Translations under genes and position numbers: made by a program
Assembly (NCBI GenBank): GCA_037974335.1
Contig: CM075760.1
Span: 6,135,432-6,199,431, forward strand
Origin: Prionace glauca
Taxonomy: Eukaryota > Chordata > Chondrichthyes > Carcharhiniformes > Carcharhinidae
DNA length: 64,000 nucleotides
Direction of reading: 5' to 3'
In this document: piece after piece, positions 1 to 11,227 of the stretch
Layout: each line of letters starts with the position of its first letter
Position numbering within the stretch: position 1 is the first letter of the stretch
The notes under the pieces: model-generated
The model's input: only the letters and a program-made list of their open reading frames with translations
What the model was told of the DNA's origin: nothing
Database searches by the model: none

Positions 1-117
1 TACGTCTGCAGAGCTCCTGGAGTGGACAGCATTAACTGCCTCAAACAGGGAGCTCATATTCCAATAATTCCACTTGATGGTTATCTGTAAAGTCTTTAAA
101 TATGTCTCTCTGCCACT

Positions 118-262
118 TTCTGTGCTTCTCTCTCTCTCTCTCTTTCTTGCTCTCTCGCTCTCACTCTATCTTTTGCTCTTGTTGTTTCCATTTTACTCAT
201 TCAGTCTCACTCTTTCCCATTCACTCCCGCTCTCTGTCTCCATATCTGTTTCTCTCTGTTTC
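118..262. repeat. CT-rich low-complexity tract
   Basis: The plus strand is almost pure pyrimidine with long CTCT runs. Open frames here read only Leu, Ser and Phe and reflect composition, not coding. Confidence 0.9.
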
Positions 263-322
263 TGGTTATTTCCCTTCAGACCCTGCTAAATCTTGTGCTG
301 GTCGGCAGCAACCACACCTACA

Positions 323-394
323 TTCCCTGACCGGGAATCGAACCCGGGCCGCGGCGGTGAGAGCGCCGAATCCTAACCACTAGACCACCAGGGA
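323..394 (-). tRNA. tRNA-Glu-CTC: tRNA-Glu (CTC)
   Basis: The 72-nt minus-strand sequence folds as a complete cloverleaf. The acceptor TCCCTGG pairs with TCAGGGA, the D arm carries GTCTAGTGGTTAGGA, the anticodon loop CTCTCAC sits on the stem CGGCG/CGCCG, and the T arm is CCGGGTTCGATTCCCGG. As far as I can recall it matches the common vertebrate tRNA-Glu-CTC base for base, so both internal promoter boxes are intact. No run of four T is seen within about 20 nt downstream, so the terminator may lie further away. Confidence 0.95.
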
Positions 395-499
395 AGATGC
401 AAATAACAGCCTTAATCTGACCGGTACATTTCAGCGTTTTTCAAATTCTCCAGAACGGCTTGTCGAGGGAAAAAAATTGTTTTGATAGAACAGGAATGA

Positions 500-1010
500 C
501 TCCTTCAGCCAACAGCAAATTACTGCAGATGCTGGAACTTAAAAAAAAAACTTAAAATGCTGGAAAATATCAACAGGAGGAACAGCACCTCTGGAGAAAG
601 AATTTAAGACAATGTAATTGACTCTAAACTGCCCTCTGAAATGGCCCAACAAAATAGTTAGTTCAGTGGGAAATAGGGATGGACAACAAATGCTGACAAT
701 GAAATCTATATTGTGTTAGCAGCATTTTATGAAATAATTAATAATTTTCATTTTGTTTCATTTCATGTCAGACAGGGCGACATATTTGGGGCTCTTATTA
801 TTTAAAACCTCAGCCCTTTAACTATTGAGACAGTTATGGTTCAGTCAGAGAAAAGTGATCCACTGTGATCCAAAAGAAGGAATTTTAGTTGCTGCAAATC
901 CCACCTCAAAACGGAAAATGTTGGAAGATTCATCAGTTTCAACAGTTTCTGTGGAGGGAAAGAGAGGGAATGATACAGGTTGCTGACCTTTGACCCTAAC
1001 TGTAAGAAAT
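500..1010. repeat. Fragments of dispersed retroelement tails
   Basis: Around 510-590 and 890-1005 lie degraded copies of the 'tactgcagatgctggaa ... aaaatgctggaaaat' type tail. At 630-705 lies the 'gggaaatagggatggacaacaaatgctgac' type end of another SINE or LINE. Related tails recur at 8.4, 9.6, 15.5, 45.0 and 49.8 kb. No gene is seen between 395 and 1374. Confidence 0.6.
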
Positions 1011-1374
1011 TTATGATTTCATGGCTTTCAAGCAAGTACAGAGCCAAGGAAAATAGAGAGAGAGAGGATGGAAGAAAAAATAGGCTTTTGATAGGATGGA
1101 AGGCTGGAGTGATTGAATTACAATGGAGATGATTGTTGTTTCCACTGACACAATCTCGCAGATCTGGGTTCAAATCTCATAATAAATGGGAACAAAACCT
1201 CTCGCTGAGTTCAGCGCTTAGCTCACCGCCTTCCAGTGATCTGGAGGCAGTTTTCTCAACTGTGAGATGAACAACGGAGAAAAGAGAGAGCGACTCAGTT
1301 TGAGCCGTGGCACTCCTGGAGGAACGGTGATCTGGAATTCACCCAGGAATGAGTCAAAGTTTTAAAAACATCGA

Positions 1375-1447
1375 CGCCCAACGTGGGGCTCGAACCCACG
1401 ACCCTGAGATTCAGAGTCTCATGCTCTACCGATTGAGCTAGCTGGGC
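1375..1447 (-). tRNA. tRNA with Lys-type body and CTG (Gln) anticodon
   Basis: The minus strand gives a full 73-nt cloverleaf: acceptor GCCCAGC/GTTGGGC, D arm GCTC-loop-GAGC, anticodon stem TGAGA/TCTCA, T arm GTGGGTTCGAGCCCCAC, discriminator G. The body is that of vertebrate tRNA-Lys-CTT. The anticodon loop reads CTCTGAA, so the anticodon is CTG, which pairs with the Gln codon CAG, instead of CTT. One base at position 36 makes the difference. Acceptor and T arm pair well, and a T5 terminator follows about 10 nt downstream. It could be an identity-shifted tRNA, a tRNA-like gene with no translational role, or a recent pseudogene. Which synthetase would charge it cannot be told from sequence. 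Confidence 0.8.
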
Positions 1448-2160
1448 ACAGGCACTATTGGTCTTTCCGTAACCTAAAATGCATGGAGAGAATATGGCTT
1501 TTCTATTTGGTGTCTCAGTTTGTTCAGATTTCAACGTTTACATTGAATCCCCAAAGTTTCTATCCATCCCTCTCAGTCATCAATTACATCAATCACATCT
1601 CTCAATTCTTGGCTTCACCTTTCCCAAGCATTCCAAAATCCTCTTACATCATTCACCGTATTTTTCCTTTGTTCTTAATAATTTAGCCAGGGGAGGGGGC
1701 GGAGGGAACACCCTCCCAAGGTTTTCATGTCACACTGTTTCCCTATTTCAGATTTTTCAATAAGATCATCTCTGATTATTCTAAACTCCAGAGCGAACAG
1801 ACTCATCCCACTGAATCTCTCCTCTCAGGAGAAACGCAGAAATCAATCGCCCCACAGCGTCTGTGAAGGGAACAACATCTAAATCTTCCGGCTGGATGAA
1901 CTGGCCTCGGAGCTGGAGAAGTCAGAGTTGTAACACTAACGATAAACTCTGAAGAACATACATGTCAGATACACAACATACATGCCAGATACACACACAG
2001 CACACATGTCAAATCATGTCCCTTTCAACTTGCGGCTTTTAACTTCCTGTTTTCCCCCTCAGACATTTCCACATTCATCAAAAATCTCCGACCTCAAACC
2101 CCATCCTGCTCCTCAATCCACTGATAATGTTACTAGTACCGCAAGGAACTCGTAGCATTT
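1448..2160. other. No gene recognised
   Basis: Intergenic sequence between two tRNA loci. It has a poly-purine patch near 1687-1705 and a short 'agatacacaacatacatgcc' duplication near 1960-2010. No splice-bounded coding exon or RNA gene is seen. Confidence 0.5.
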
Positions 2161-2233
2161 AGCTCCATAGCTCAGTGGTAAGAGCACTGGTCTTGTGAAC
2201 CTGGGGTCGCGAGTTCAATTCTTGCTGGAGCTT
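2161..2233 (+). tRNA. tRNA-Thr-TGT: tRNA-Thr (TGT)
   Basis: The acceptor AGCTCCA pairs perfectly with TGGAGCT, the D arm is vertebrate-Thr-like (CTCAGTGGTAAGAGC), and the anticodon loop CTTGTGA gives TGT. The T arm GCGAG-TTCAATT-CTTGC pairs with one G-T wobble. The anticodon stem CTGGT/ACCTG has one T-T mismatch compared with the usual ACCAG, and position 1 is A where vertebrate Thr genes start with G. It is probably functional, though slightly diverged. Confidence 0.82.
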
Positions 2234-4117
2234 CCACCCAAAGTTTCGCTAACATAAACTATAGGAAAATAGCAGTGGACTTGTATCATAACTGAAATGA
2301 GGCAGTAATACTCCATATTTTAAGAAATTTCACCGTTCGAAAAAGTGAGAGGAGGACAAACGGAAGAGAGGGCTTGGATCTCTCTTAACACCCCAACTGC
2401 GATGGACCTTCAGAAGGTGATAGATTTCAAGGAGATCACCAAGTTACGAGGGCCAGCGAATTCTTTGAAACAATTCTCATGGAAATATAAACAACGTTGA
2501 GTTAGGTCCATTATGTGAGATTAAAAGTGATAATCTGTGACAGGTGAATGGCAGAGTTCAGGAAATTTCAGCCACTCCCACTCAAAATTGGATTTGCGTC
2601 TCACAACGCCACCGAATGTACAAATACATGTGTTAAATATATATCTCCAATCTCTAGGCACTATCTCCCATGGGAAAGAGAAATAGAATTCCTGTGCAGT
2701 GACTGCTGAAAAAATGGCAAACTGACCAGCCCAGCTCCTGTTGGAAACTTCAATCCCAGACAATTTTGTCCAATATCCACACTTGAGCAAATGGTTCCCA
2801 AGTGCAGGCATCCAGAGACTGAACGCTGACACATGAGACCAGCGATGTGAGTCGCCAGCAGATGGTGAAACTGGATCACTATAATCACGTTTACAGTGAA
2901 AAAGGTTTTCAGAGTTTTTTTTAAGGGTAGCAAAAAGTGAATAAAAAGGCGTTTACATATTTTCCAGTAACTTACGGCGTGGAATGGTTATGAATAGAAT
3001 ACTTACTTTGTTATTCCTGCTAATAAAGATGTCTGTTTTCGGCTAATCATTCCATTACGTTCTATTTTATCATTTTAAATACTTGTTCAGAATTCATTCA
3101 AAAAATTTATTCATAACTGAAGATAAATCTATTTTTCTTTGAATTTTTTTAACAATTATTTCTTTTCAGACCCTTCACAAACAAAGACCAACCTTGCTTA
3201 TATTCTGTTCTATGCATCTTTAATATATGTATTTGCTTATTTCACTTCAACACTCCAGTGCATTTGGGGCACAAACTAACTTTGATCTCTCACACATGCT
3301 GCAAAATCCACGAGGGTAGTGGAATTAAATGCGCATTCGGCTGAGGTTTTTTAATTGAATTGTACGAAGTGCATTGTCAAATACTGCCATTGAGTTTTAC
3401 TAAATGCAATCACTGCCACTCCAACATTCTGTCTCAAGCTGCAGTCTAGCACCAACCCTAAATCCTTGGAAGTTTAGCGCTAACATTTTGACCAAAGAAT
3501 AAAGAAAAACACAGCATGGGAAACAGGCCCTTTGACCCAACGAGCTCACGCTGCATTTCAACATTATGAGTGCCCTCCTCTACCCATGACCTTTGTCTAC
3601 ACCTGTTGGGGAAGATTTTCAACCGCCTTTGCCGAATAATCCATTCATCCATGAATCTCTAGTCCAATCTGTTCAATTCACCATTGCTAAATCCAATAAT
3701 GAATACTGTGCAAAGGGCGCGGGACTGTTTGGGCTGAGGGTCGAGCTGAGGGGGAGGGTGGGGATGTGTTGAGGTGGGGTGGAATTGTGAAGAGAGTTCA
3801 CGGGGGTTGAGTTTTGAGATTCATTTCAGTGAGGGAGTTGTGTTGCAGCTGAAGTGAAATGCAAACATTCGCTCAAGTTAACAGAATGGTACAAAACTGG
3901 AGGTCAACATGATGTCCAGGCTGGTTCATTAGTATTAGCTGATTTGAATCCGGATTTTTTCTTGGCTCAATTCATTTTTTTTATTTGTTTTTACAATTTC
4001 AATACACGTTTTAATCAGAAATGGTGACACAAAATATGTCTACACTGTGTATGATTCACTGAGATATTGTTTTGTTCAGAACACGAGATAATCACCCTGT
4101 TCTAACGAAAAATATGT
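2234..4117. other. No gene; one retroelement fragment
   Basis: AT-rich intergenic DNA. Around 3490-3640 lies a degraded retroelement tail (acacagcatgggaaacaggc ... ccaacgagc) of the type better preserved at 55.0 and 56.05 kb. Near 3715-3790 is a short G-rich stretch. Nothing else is recognised. Confidence 0.5.
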
Positions 4118-5678
4118 TTATTCTGTAAGTAATTTCACAATTGCAGTAAATGGAGATCTGATCACATTCTTTAGATCCTCTCTGAATTGTGTCTGGGTCA
4201 CTGCGTAAATGTATGTATTGGTGCAGCAACTCAGGAGTTGGAGCATAAATCCCAATTCCCGCACAAATGCAGGAATATAAAAATGAATTAAGTTTAAATT
4301 ATATAATCGTTGACAAAAGGAGTGGATAAGTAACACTGACCATAGTAGGATAAAATTTAATGATAGAGCAAATAGTAAGATAATGGATTTTCTTCTCTTC
4401 ACTGTCTCTGGGTCCTTTGAACTATCCATACGCTTGTGACTCTGAAGTCTCCTGCGGAATTTGGTGGACCCTAGAATGTGTTTAATGGTGAAAACATTCA
4501 GCAACAGAATCAACAAAAAAGGAATGAACGGTGTTAAAATATAATGCAGATTTTCAACCACTCCCCATGCTTCAGAATAGAAGGCATCATTGCCAACATG
4601 ACAAAAATGGGGAATATTCTGAATCGCATATCTATCACCATACATGAAATACCAGAAAATGTTCTTTACACTGAATAGCACACTCACAGTTCCGAGAACC
4701 ACTGTTGCAGTTTTCTCAGTGCAGTATTTTATTTTCAGCTTCTGACAAGTAATAGCCACAAATCGATCAAAGGTAAAAGAGACAGTGAACCAGACAGAGC
4801 AATCAGTGACTGCATAAAGCAGCACAGCATGGATATTACATATTTTAATGTGGTAAATGAATAAAAAATTTAACTTCGTGGGAATTTGCCTCAAAATGAG
4901 ATCGGTGATAATGACCAGTAGATCCGCTGCTGACATGGAAATGAGGTAATATATCACACTTCTGGAAAGACCACACTTCCCTCGTGACAGGATAAGAATC
5001 GTCAATACATTCACTGTAAGGAAGAGAAACACAATTTATTTGTGTTTTAGACTGAGCACAAGAGAAGCAATCTCTCAGGATCCTTGGGAACAGCTGAAAC
5101 ATTTTTATTAAATCCACCCCGGAATAGACTGAATTCACCTATTCTGCTCGAGACAAAGTTCACAGCAGAAAAGCCCCGCAATGATGTAGCAAGAAGCCAC
5201 ATTCACCAGTTAATAAAGTCTCCAATTTGCTGCCTTCTTCAGATTTGTATATGGGGGACACAATGGTGCCAGTAGGTTTGGAGCAAATGTTTCTGGTCTG
5301 GATGACTCTGCTTTGATTGTGCTGAAGGCTGTGCAGTTGAAGATGTTAAATCAGCTGATTTGGAATTGGCTGTGAAACATAATACTGGAAATCATGTTAC
5401 ATAACAACAACCGTAAAGTGGAAAGATTGAAAGTGAATGTTAGGTAGTGTGAGGATAGCTGTGTGGCAACGAGAAATGTTTCCAGTTCATTCACAGCAAC
5501 AAACCATGAAGGTTACACAGAATGATATCAATAACTGGGTAACATGGACAAGGACAATGAACACAGAGAAATATGACTTACCAGTGACACCAACTACGGC
5601 AAGGATCGGGTAGTAAATCCTTTGGATATCGTAAAATACCCAAAGAATACGAAGCTCAAGTGGTATAATCCAGAACAT
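4118..5678 (-). CDS. GPR139-like class A G-protein-coupled receptor, two exons
   Basis: Exon 1 is 5582-5678 (ATG at 5678, then MFWIIPLELRILWVFY) and ends at the donor G|GTAAGT. Exon 2 is 4118-5013, opens after a TTCCTTACAG acceptor, and joins in phase as ...VGVTG|VNVLTILILSRGK. The product is about 330 residues with seven hydrophobic segments. Family marks are ILSRGKCGLSR in the first loop, AADLLVIITD in TM2, TDCSVWFTVSFTFDRF in TM3 (DRF in place of DRY), KYCTEKTATVVLG before TM4, FIPFLLILLLNVFTIKHIL in TM5, RRKSIILLFALS in TM6, and NTYIYAVTQTQF in TM7 in place of NPxxY. This wording matches the 'probable G-protein coupled receptor 139' group as I remember it from shark genomes. The receptor should sit in the plasma membrane; its ligand is unknown. 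No stop or frameshift is seen. The short extracellular N-terminus (about 20 residues) may mean an upstream exon is missed. Confidence 0.85.
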
Positions 5679-5699
5679 GGCTCTGAAATTCAATGATCG

Positions 5700-6340
5700 C
5701 TGACTGTACTAGAGACCACTCCCAGTTAAACAATATTGCACACACAGTGAAAATTCCTATTTATAAATCTTCTAATGTCCCCATTGGAACAATTAAACCG
5801 TGTGCTGAGGGACATGAATCACAGTCTCTGAACAAACAAGATGACTTCATCTTTTCTTGCAAATTATATGGTTATTGTCCTTTTTATGCATGTTAAAAAA
5901 TCCGAATGAAGGCAAACATTTTGGTTCATGCACCTTGGCAAAAGAAAGGAACATTGATTAACAATGTGTTGCTGAACTGAAGAGAGTTGAAACCGTTGTG
6001 AGTATTGCTGTCACACATTGTCAGTCTATCCGTTTTCCAGCAGATCTCTAAAGACAGATAAATCAACACCGGGAACAAAATAGTGAGGCTGAAATCATTT
6101 TGTTTGCAAGAACACACAACAGAATGGTTGTCAATAAAAGCTTACATCTTAAATGTTCTTCAGTTGAAACACATGAACTGTTTGGTGTTTCCATGCATTC
6201 AGGGACGGCAGAGATGGGCTGAAGGTTATCACTGGGAAAACTGAAGGGAATTGCTTTCAAAAATCATTTCACCAAAGGGGGTTATTAGAAAATAGATTAT
6301 TTAAAATAAATAAGCACGCAAATGTCTATGATATTTCTTC
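5700..6340. other. No gene recognised
   Basis: Unremarkable sequence upstream of the GPCR (its likely promoter side) up to a SINE fragment. No further coding exon is seen. Confidence 0.45.
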
Positions 6341-6342
6341 GA

Positions 6343-6515
6343 CATAGAACCATAGAATTCCTACAGTTCAGAAGAAAGGCTATCTGGCCCACTGAGTCTG
6401 CATCTCACCCAGGTCCTCCCCTCTGCCCTATCCCCATTAGCCCCACCCATTTACCATGGCTAATCCACATATTCAACGGGAAAATAATGGGCAATTTTGC
6501 ATGGCCAATCCAACT
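6343..6515 (-). mobile_element. SINE fragment (tRNA-derived elasmobranch family, 3' part)
   Basis: It reads on the plus strand from 'catagaaccatagaattcct' through 'ggcccactgagtctgca' to 'ccaatccaacta', the inverted 3' body of the family seen whole at 58684-59022. It lies just outside the left end of duplicated segment A. Confidence 0.75.
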
Positions 6516-6854
6516 AATATGATCTGTTGTAATATAAATGAGGGACGGGTTTTGTGCAGTAATACAGAGACAGAGCCGAATGCACCAGATATCGATACAG
6601 CACCTGTACTAATATGAATACAGACTGGGTCCAGTTCAGTCATTACTGAGAGAGTGTACACAGCATATTACTAACCAGCGTGGTGTTTTCTCATCTGATA
6701 GAGACATGACATACTCAGTTTTGACAAAGACAAGGTCTTTGTGAAGGATAAAATGTGAAGGATAAACTTGCAATTGGTGAATAAAAAGTCCGAAATGCAA
6801 TAACAAGCAGGTGAGTCATTGATAAATGAATATTTTAAAGACCTTGTGTCATCT

Positions 6855-6926
6855 TCCCTGGTGGTCTAGTGGTTAGGATTTGGCGCTCTCGCTGCCGCAG
6901 CCCGGGTTCGATTCCCGCTCAGAGGA
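6855..6926 (+). tRNA. tRNA-Glu-like (CTC), degraded
   Basis: It begins TCCCTGGTGGTCTAGTGG as tRNA-Glu and has the anticodon loop CTCTCGC (CTC). The 3' acceptor side reads TCAGAGGA, breaking a pair, the T stem CCGGG/CCCGC has a mismatch, and the anticodon stem has two G-T pairs. It is either weakly functional or a relic. The mirrored copy at 18278-18349 is worse. Confidence 0.65.
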
Positions 6927-7521
6927 TGTAGATTTATTGCTGTACAACAATCCTGCGTTCCTTCAGGTCAACAACTGTCAGAATCAGTGTGGGGAAGATT
7001 CCCTTGCTTGCGCCTGAATTGGAAAAGTCACATGTAAAGAAGCAAAAAGAAAATAAGAGAGCGGGAGGCTAGAAAGTGCTGATGATTCAAAATACTGATA
7101 CGGGTTAAAGTCTGGCTGTTAATGGGGGAAAATTTATTGTTTCTACCGACACAAAAATCTCGCAGATCTGTGCCCAAATCTCTGATTCAATGACAAGAAA
7201 ACGTTTACTTGAATGAACTGGTAAAGTCTCCCACCCCCAGTGAAGTGGAGGCAGTTTTCATTCAGAAACCAGTAACTGTGAGTTTAATAATGTGGGAAGG
7301 AGAAAGACTCAGTTTGAGCGGTGACATTGCGGGAGGAATGGAGAGCTGGAATTCACCCAGAAAAGCAGCAAAGTTTCAAATCAAAGGCGTCCAACGTTGG
7401 ATGGTCCATTAACGGTGATAATTTAATGTTATTCAGCAGAATTACCACAGGATGGTTTATCACAGATTGATGCTAATACTTTGAATGGAGTGAATTGCAG
7501 TAACGTTGAATGCAGTAGAAA

Positions 7522-7815
7522 GGACAGCGCGGTAGCACAGTGATTAGCACTGATGTCTCACAGCGCCAGGGACTCAGGTTCTCGGGTCACCGTCTGTGCA
7601 GAGTTTGCACGTTCTCCCCATGCCTCCGTGGGTTTCCTCCAGGTGTTCAGGCTTCAAAGATGCGTGGGTTAGTTTGATTGTCTATGCTAAATTGATCCTA
7701 GTGTCAGAGGGATTAGAAGGGTAAATATGTGTCTTTACGGGGAATAGGGCGTGGGTGGGATTGTTGTGGGTGCGGACTCGATGGGCCGAATGGCCTTCTT
7801 CTGGAGGAATCGAAA
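7522..7815 (+). mobile_element. tRNA-derived SINE, elasmobranch family
   Basis: It starts with the tRNA-like head gcggtagcacagtgattagc, has an altered B box (caggttctcgg), then the body 'gcacgttctcccc ... gtgggtttcctcc', and ends with 'ctcgatgggccgaatggcct'. The same insertion lies inverted at 17397-17690, so it predates the duplication of segment A. It resembles HE1-type SINEs, but the family name was not verified. Confidence 0.85.
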
Positions 7816-8201
7816 GAGGTAATGCAAATATACATTGTTTTGGATGAAACAGCAGGTCAACTAAATGTATTTTCACTGCCATGTAAAAGCGGACCTGACA
7901 TCTGCACTGAAATGTGATGAGGTTGGAAAAACTCAGGATGTTACATGGCATGTGTGCATCAGGAAACAAAGATAAACCTTCACCTCCATCACCTTTCATT
8001 AACATTGGGAATGTTTAGAAATAGAGGAAGTTTTTAAAAAACTGGAATCCAACAAGGAGGAAATATAACAACATCTGTCAGGGTGGAAATTGCGATGGGT
8101 ATTTGGTCTGTTGCAATTTGTGTGAACTGATGTTTGAAGACTGTGCGAGACAAAATGTGCTCCTAATTAGCAGATCGCACAGAAAACCAGCAACGGAATC
8201 C

Positions 8202-8274
8202 TGCCGAAACCCGGGATTGAACCAGGGACCTTTAGATCTTCAGTCTAACGCTCTCCCAACTGAGCTATTTCGGC
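8202..8274 (-). tRNA. tRNA-Phe-GAA: tRNA-Phe (GAA)
   Basis: Full 73-nt cloverleaf on the minus strand: GCCGAAA acceptor, CTCAGTTGGGAGAGC D arm, anticodon loop ACTGAAGAT giving GAA, T arm CCTGGTTCAATCCCGGG, discriminator A. It differs from the common vertebrate gene by an A in the T loop (TTCAATC). A TTTT terminator lies downstream (aaaacc on the plus strand near 8182). An apparently identical copy sits inverted at 16930-17002. Confidence 0.94.
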
Positions 8275-9252
8275 TGTCTGGCCAAGGGGAAGCTTCCGTC
8301 TCCCAAATATCTAAGAGAGCACTCATTTTTGCCCATTCGTTAATGCATCATTTTCATCTTTCTTCAAATAATCTCAACCAAATGTCCTCAGTGATAAAAG
8401 CAAATTACTGCGGATGGGAAAAGAGGGAATGCTCCAAAATCTCACAATGTCTGACAGCACTTATAAGGAGTGAAAAGGGCGGACGTTTCGAGTCCAGATA
8501 ATACTTTATCAAAGTTCATTGTAATCACTATTCGTTTCAATATTTCGTATCAATACATTATTTAACACATGTGACTTCATTATGAATTGAATATTTCTGA
8601 CCTTGAACATCACTGAATTGAAAATATAACTGACCAACAGAACCAATCGAATCACCGGGTAATACAGGTCACAATTTTGAGATCGACTATCGTCAGCTTT
8701 TAAACAAAGTCAAATACATTTAAAAGGATGAGAATCAGGAATTATCTGTTCGTGACTCTTGACCCTTTTTTTATTTGGGGTTTGAAACATTCAGGCGCAT
8801 AAATTCCGGCCCGTTACAGGAAATTCCAGTAGATCCGCACTGAGTCCCAATTCCCTCATCTGTCTGAATGGTTTTCCCTCTTTCTTAGAGATGAAAAACG
8901 ATTTAAAAATATTCTTCTGTGAAATGTTTACCATTTCCTCTAGTTCACTTACAGTATCACTTGTATCTGTCTTTTTGAGCACACACTGCTATCAGATATT
9001 TCAGATGGTGATTAACCATATTAGTCTGCAGCTAGAAACCCATTAAATTCTGTTGTGGACTGAACAAGATGCGGATAAATGCTCGGTGTCAAAAGCGAAC
9101 TTTCCCGTCAGTGCACCTTATTTCACAGAAAGTATTTAACTTTGATGTCAGAGCAATGATAACATGTCTTTCACATCGAGGTTTGGATAATGTTGAGCAA
9201 CAACCTGAAATCAAACAATATTACCTTACCCCACATGAGAAACCTTAATTAA

Positions 9253-9324
9253 TATTTCTGCCCGGTTTCGAACGGGGACCTTTCGCGTGTGAGGCGAATG
9301 TGATAACCACTGCACTACAGAAAC
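9253..9324 (-). tRNA. tRNA-Val (CAC), T arm one base short
   Basis: Val body GTTTCTGTAGTGCAGTGG, anticodon loop CTCACAC (CAC) on the stem TTCGC/GCGAA. The T arm reads CCCCGTTCGAAACCGGG, one G fewer than usual, which leaves a C-C mismatch in the T stem, and position 72 is T. It may be impaired. The mirrored copy at 15872-15943 shares the T-arm loss, so the loss is older than the duplication. Confidence 0.78.
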
Positions 9325-10433
9325 AACTGGAAAACTAATGGAGCAAATCAGCCTGTCTGCAATGTTCAACTGCGCTGTGTTGCTGCAGGTTCCGATGGTC
9401 AGACTGAGAGCCCATGTCACTGAATTCAGGAAGATAACCGTTACTTTCAATCTGATTGTACAACTTATCCCCAACATCAACATTTAAAAGTATTCGTCTG
9501 GCAAATATCTAAGGGAGCAATGATTTCTACTCATTTATTATTCCATGATTCTCATCTTCCTTCGAATAATCTCAATCAATTATTCAGTGATAAAAACGAA
9601 TGACTGCGGATGGGAAAAGAGAAAATGCTGCAAAATCTCCCAGTGTCTGACAGCTCCTGTAAGGAGTGAAAAGGGCGGACGTTTCGAGTCCAGATGACAC
9701 CTTATCAAAGCTCATTGTACAAGTGTACTCAGTATTTGTGTCACTATTCAGTATTAATGTATTATTTAACACATATGGCTTTATTATGAATTGAATATCA
9801 ATGAACTTGAACATTACTGAATTGAAAACATAACTGACCAACAGAATCTCCGGGTAATACAGATCACAATTTTGAGATTGACTATCGTCAGCTTTTAAAC
9901 AAAGTCAAATACATTTAAATGGAGGAAAATCAAAAATTATCTGTTCGTGACACTTGTGCCTTTTTTATTATGGACGCATACATTTCCGCCCTTTACAGGA
10001 AAGCCCAGTAGATCCGCGCTGAGTCTCGATTCCCTCATCTGTCTGAGTGCCTTTTCCTATTTGTTGGAGATAAAAAACGATTTTTAAAAATGATTCATCT
10101 GTGAAATGTGCACCATTTCCTCTAGTTCACTTACACTATCACTTGTATCTGTCTGTTTGAGCACACACTACTATCAGATATTTCAGATGGTGATGAACCA
10201 TATTAGTCTGCACCTATAAACCCATTAAATCTGCTGGAGACTGAACGAGATGCGGATAAATGCTCGGTGTCAAAATCGAACTTTCCCGTCAGTGCACCTT
10301 ATTTCTCAGAAAGTACTTGACGGTGAAATCAGAGCAATGATAACATGTCTTTAACATCGAGGTTTGGATAATGTTGAGCAGTAAACGTAAATTTAACAAT
10401 TTTCCCTTATCCAACACGAGAAAGTTTAATGAG

Positions 10434-10506
10434 TGTTTCTGCCCGGGTTCGAACCGGGGACTTTTCGCGTGTAAGGCGAATGTGATAACCACTACACTAC
10501 AGAAAC
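10434..10506 (-). tRNA. tRNA-Val-TAC: tRNA-Val (TAC)
   Basis: Complete 73-nt cloverleaf: acceptor GTTTCTG/CAGAAAC, anticodon loop CTTACAC giving TAC, T arm CCCGGTTCGAACCCGGG, discriminator A. The body is of the Val-AAC/CAC type, while the usual vertebrate Val-TAC gene has a different body, so the TAC anticodon probably arose within this array. It lies about 1.18 kb from the CAC gene, in a tandem unit. Confidence 0.88.
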
Positions 10507-10809
10507 AACTGGAAAAGTAGTGGAGCAAATCTGCCTGCCTGCAATGTTCAACTGCGCTGTGTTGCTGCAGGTTCCGATGGTCAGACTGAGAGCCCATGTC
10601 ACTGAATTCAGGAAGATAACCGTTATTTTCAAGCTGATTGTACAACTTATCCCCAACATCAACATTTAAAAGCGTTCGCCTCGCAAATATCTAAGGGATC
10701 AATGATTTCTACCCATTCATTAATGCATCATTTTCATCGTTCTTCCAATAATCATCCGCATTTTGTATCACCAGCGCTTTGTAACCTGTCGCTACCTTTT
10801 TTCTTTGTT

Positions 10810-10990
10810 CTTGTTCTCTGCATTCCTCCAGCAGTCCAAAAGAGTTGCTGGTTAGATGCATTGGCCATGCCAAATTCTCCATCAGTGTTTCCCGAACAGG
10901 AATGTGGCGACTAGAGAATTTTCACAGGAATTGCATTGCAGTGTGAATGTAAGCCTAATTATTCGTGATACTAATAAATAAAACTAAACT
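10810..10990 (+). mobile_element. SINE fragment (3' half)
   Basis: From 'cattcctccagcagtccaaa' through 'cccgaacaggaatgtggcgac' to a 'gatactaataaataaa' end. It is the 3' half of the SINE type seen at 60661 and 61765. It separates A from B on the left and has no counterpart at the same place on the right. Confidence 0.75.
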
Positions 10991-11227
10991 GCAGGTCAAG
11001 GTGCCGCTGTGACAATGCACCCTCTTGTTTAAACACTCTGCAATGCTGAGACTGGGGAGAGGAGTGAACAACAGGGAGCAGAATTGCAACTTCTCTCCCC
11101 CCATTGAAACTGGGATTGTTGCTCCATCTGCTGCACCTCCCCACCACATCCACTGGGGGGAAATCTGGACAATGGGCTGCAGGCAGACCTCACTGCGCCT
11201 GCGCCACAATCACACCCGCCGCCGGCA

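Larger units (their letters stand above)
6555..10803 (+). repeat. Duplicated segment A (inverted partner of A')
   Basis: About 4.25 kb that matches 14389-18650 in inverted orientation. The outer left edge (gtgcagtaatacagagacag) matches the right edge of A', and the inner right edge (catttcatcgttcttccaat ...) matches the left edge of A'. Carried in both copies: a Glu-like tRNA, a SINE, tRNA-Phe, and two tRNA-Val genes in tandem units of about 1.19 kb. Identity looks high by eye but was not computed. Confidence 0.9.

Noticed and set aside
8103-8501. 132-codon plus-strand open frame across tRNA-Phe
   Set aside because: It runs antisense through a tRNA gene and a retroelement tail; the frame is not shared at full length by the A' copy.
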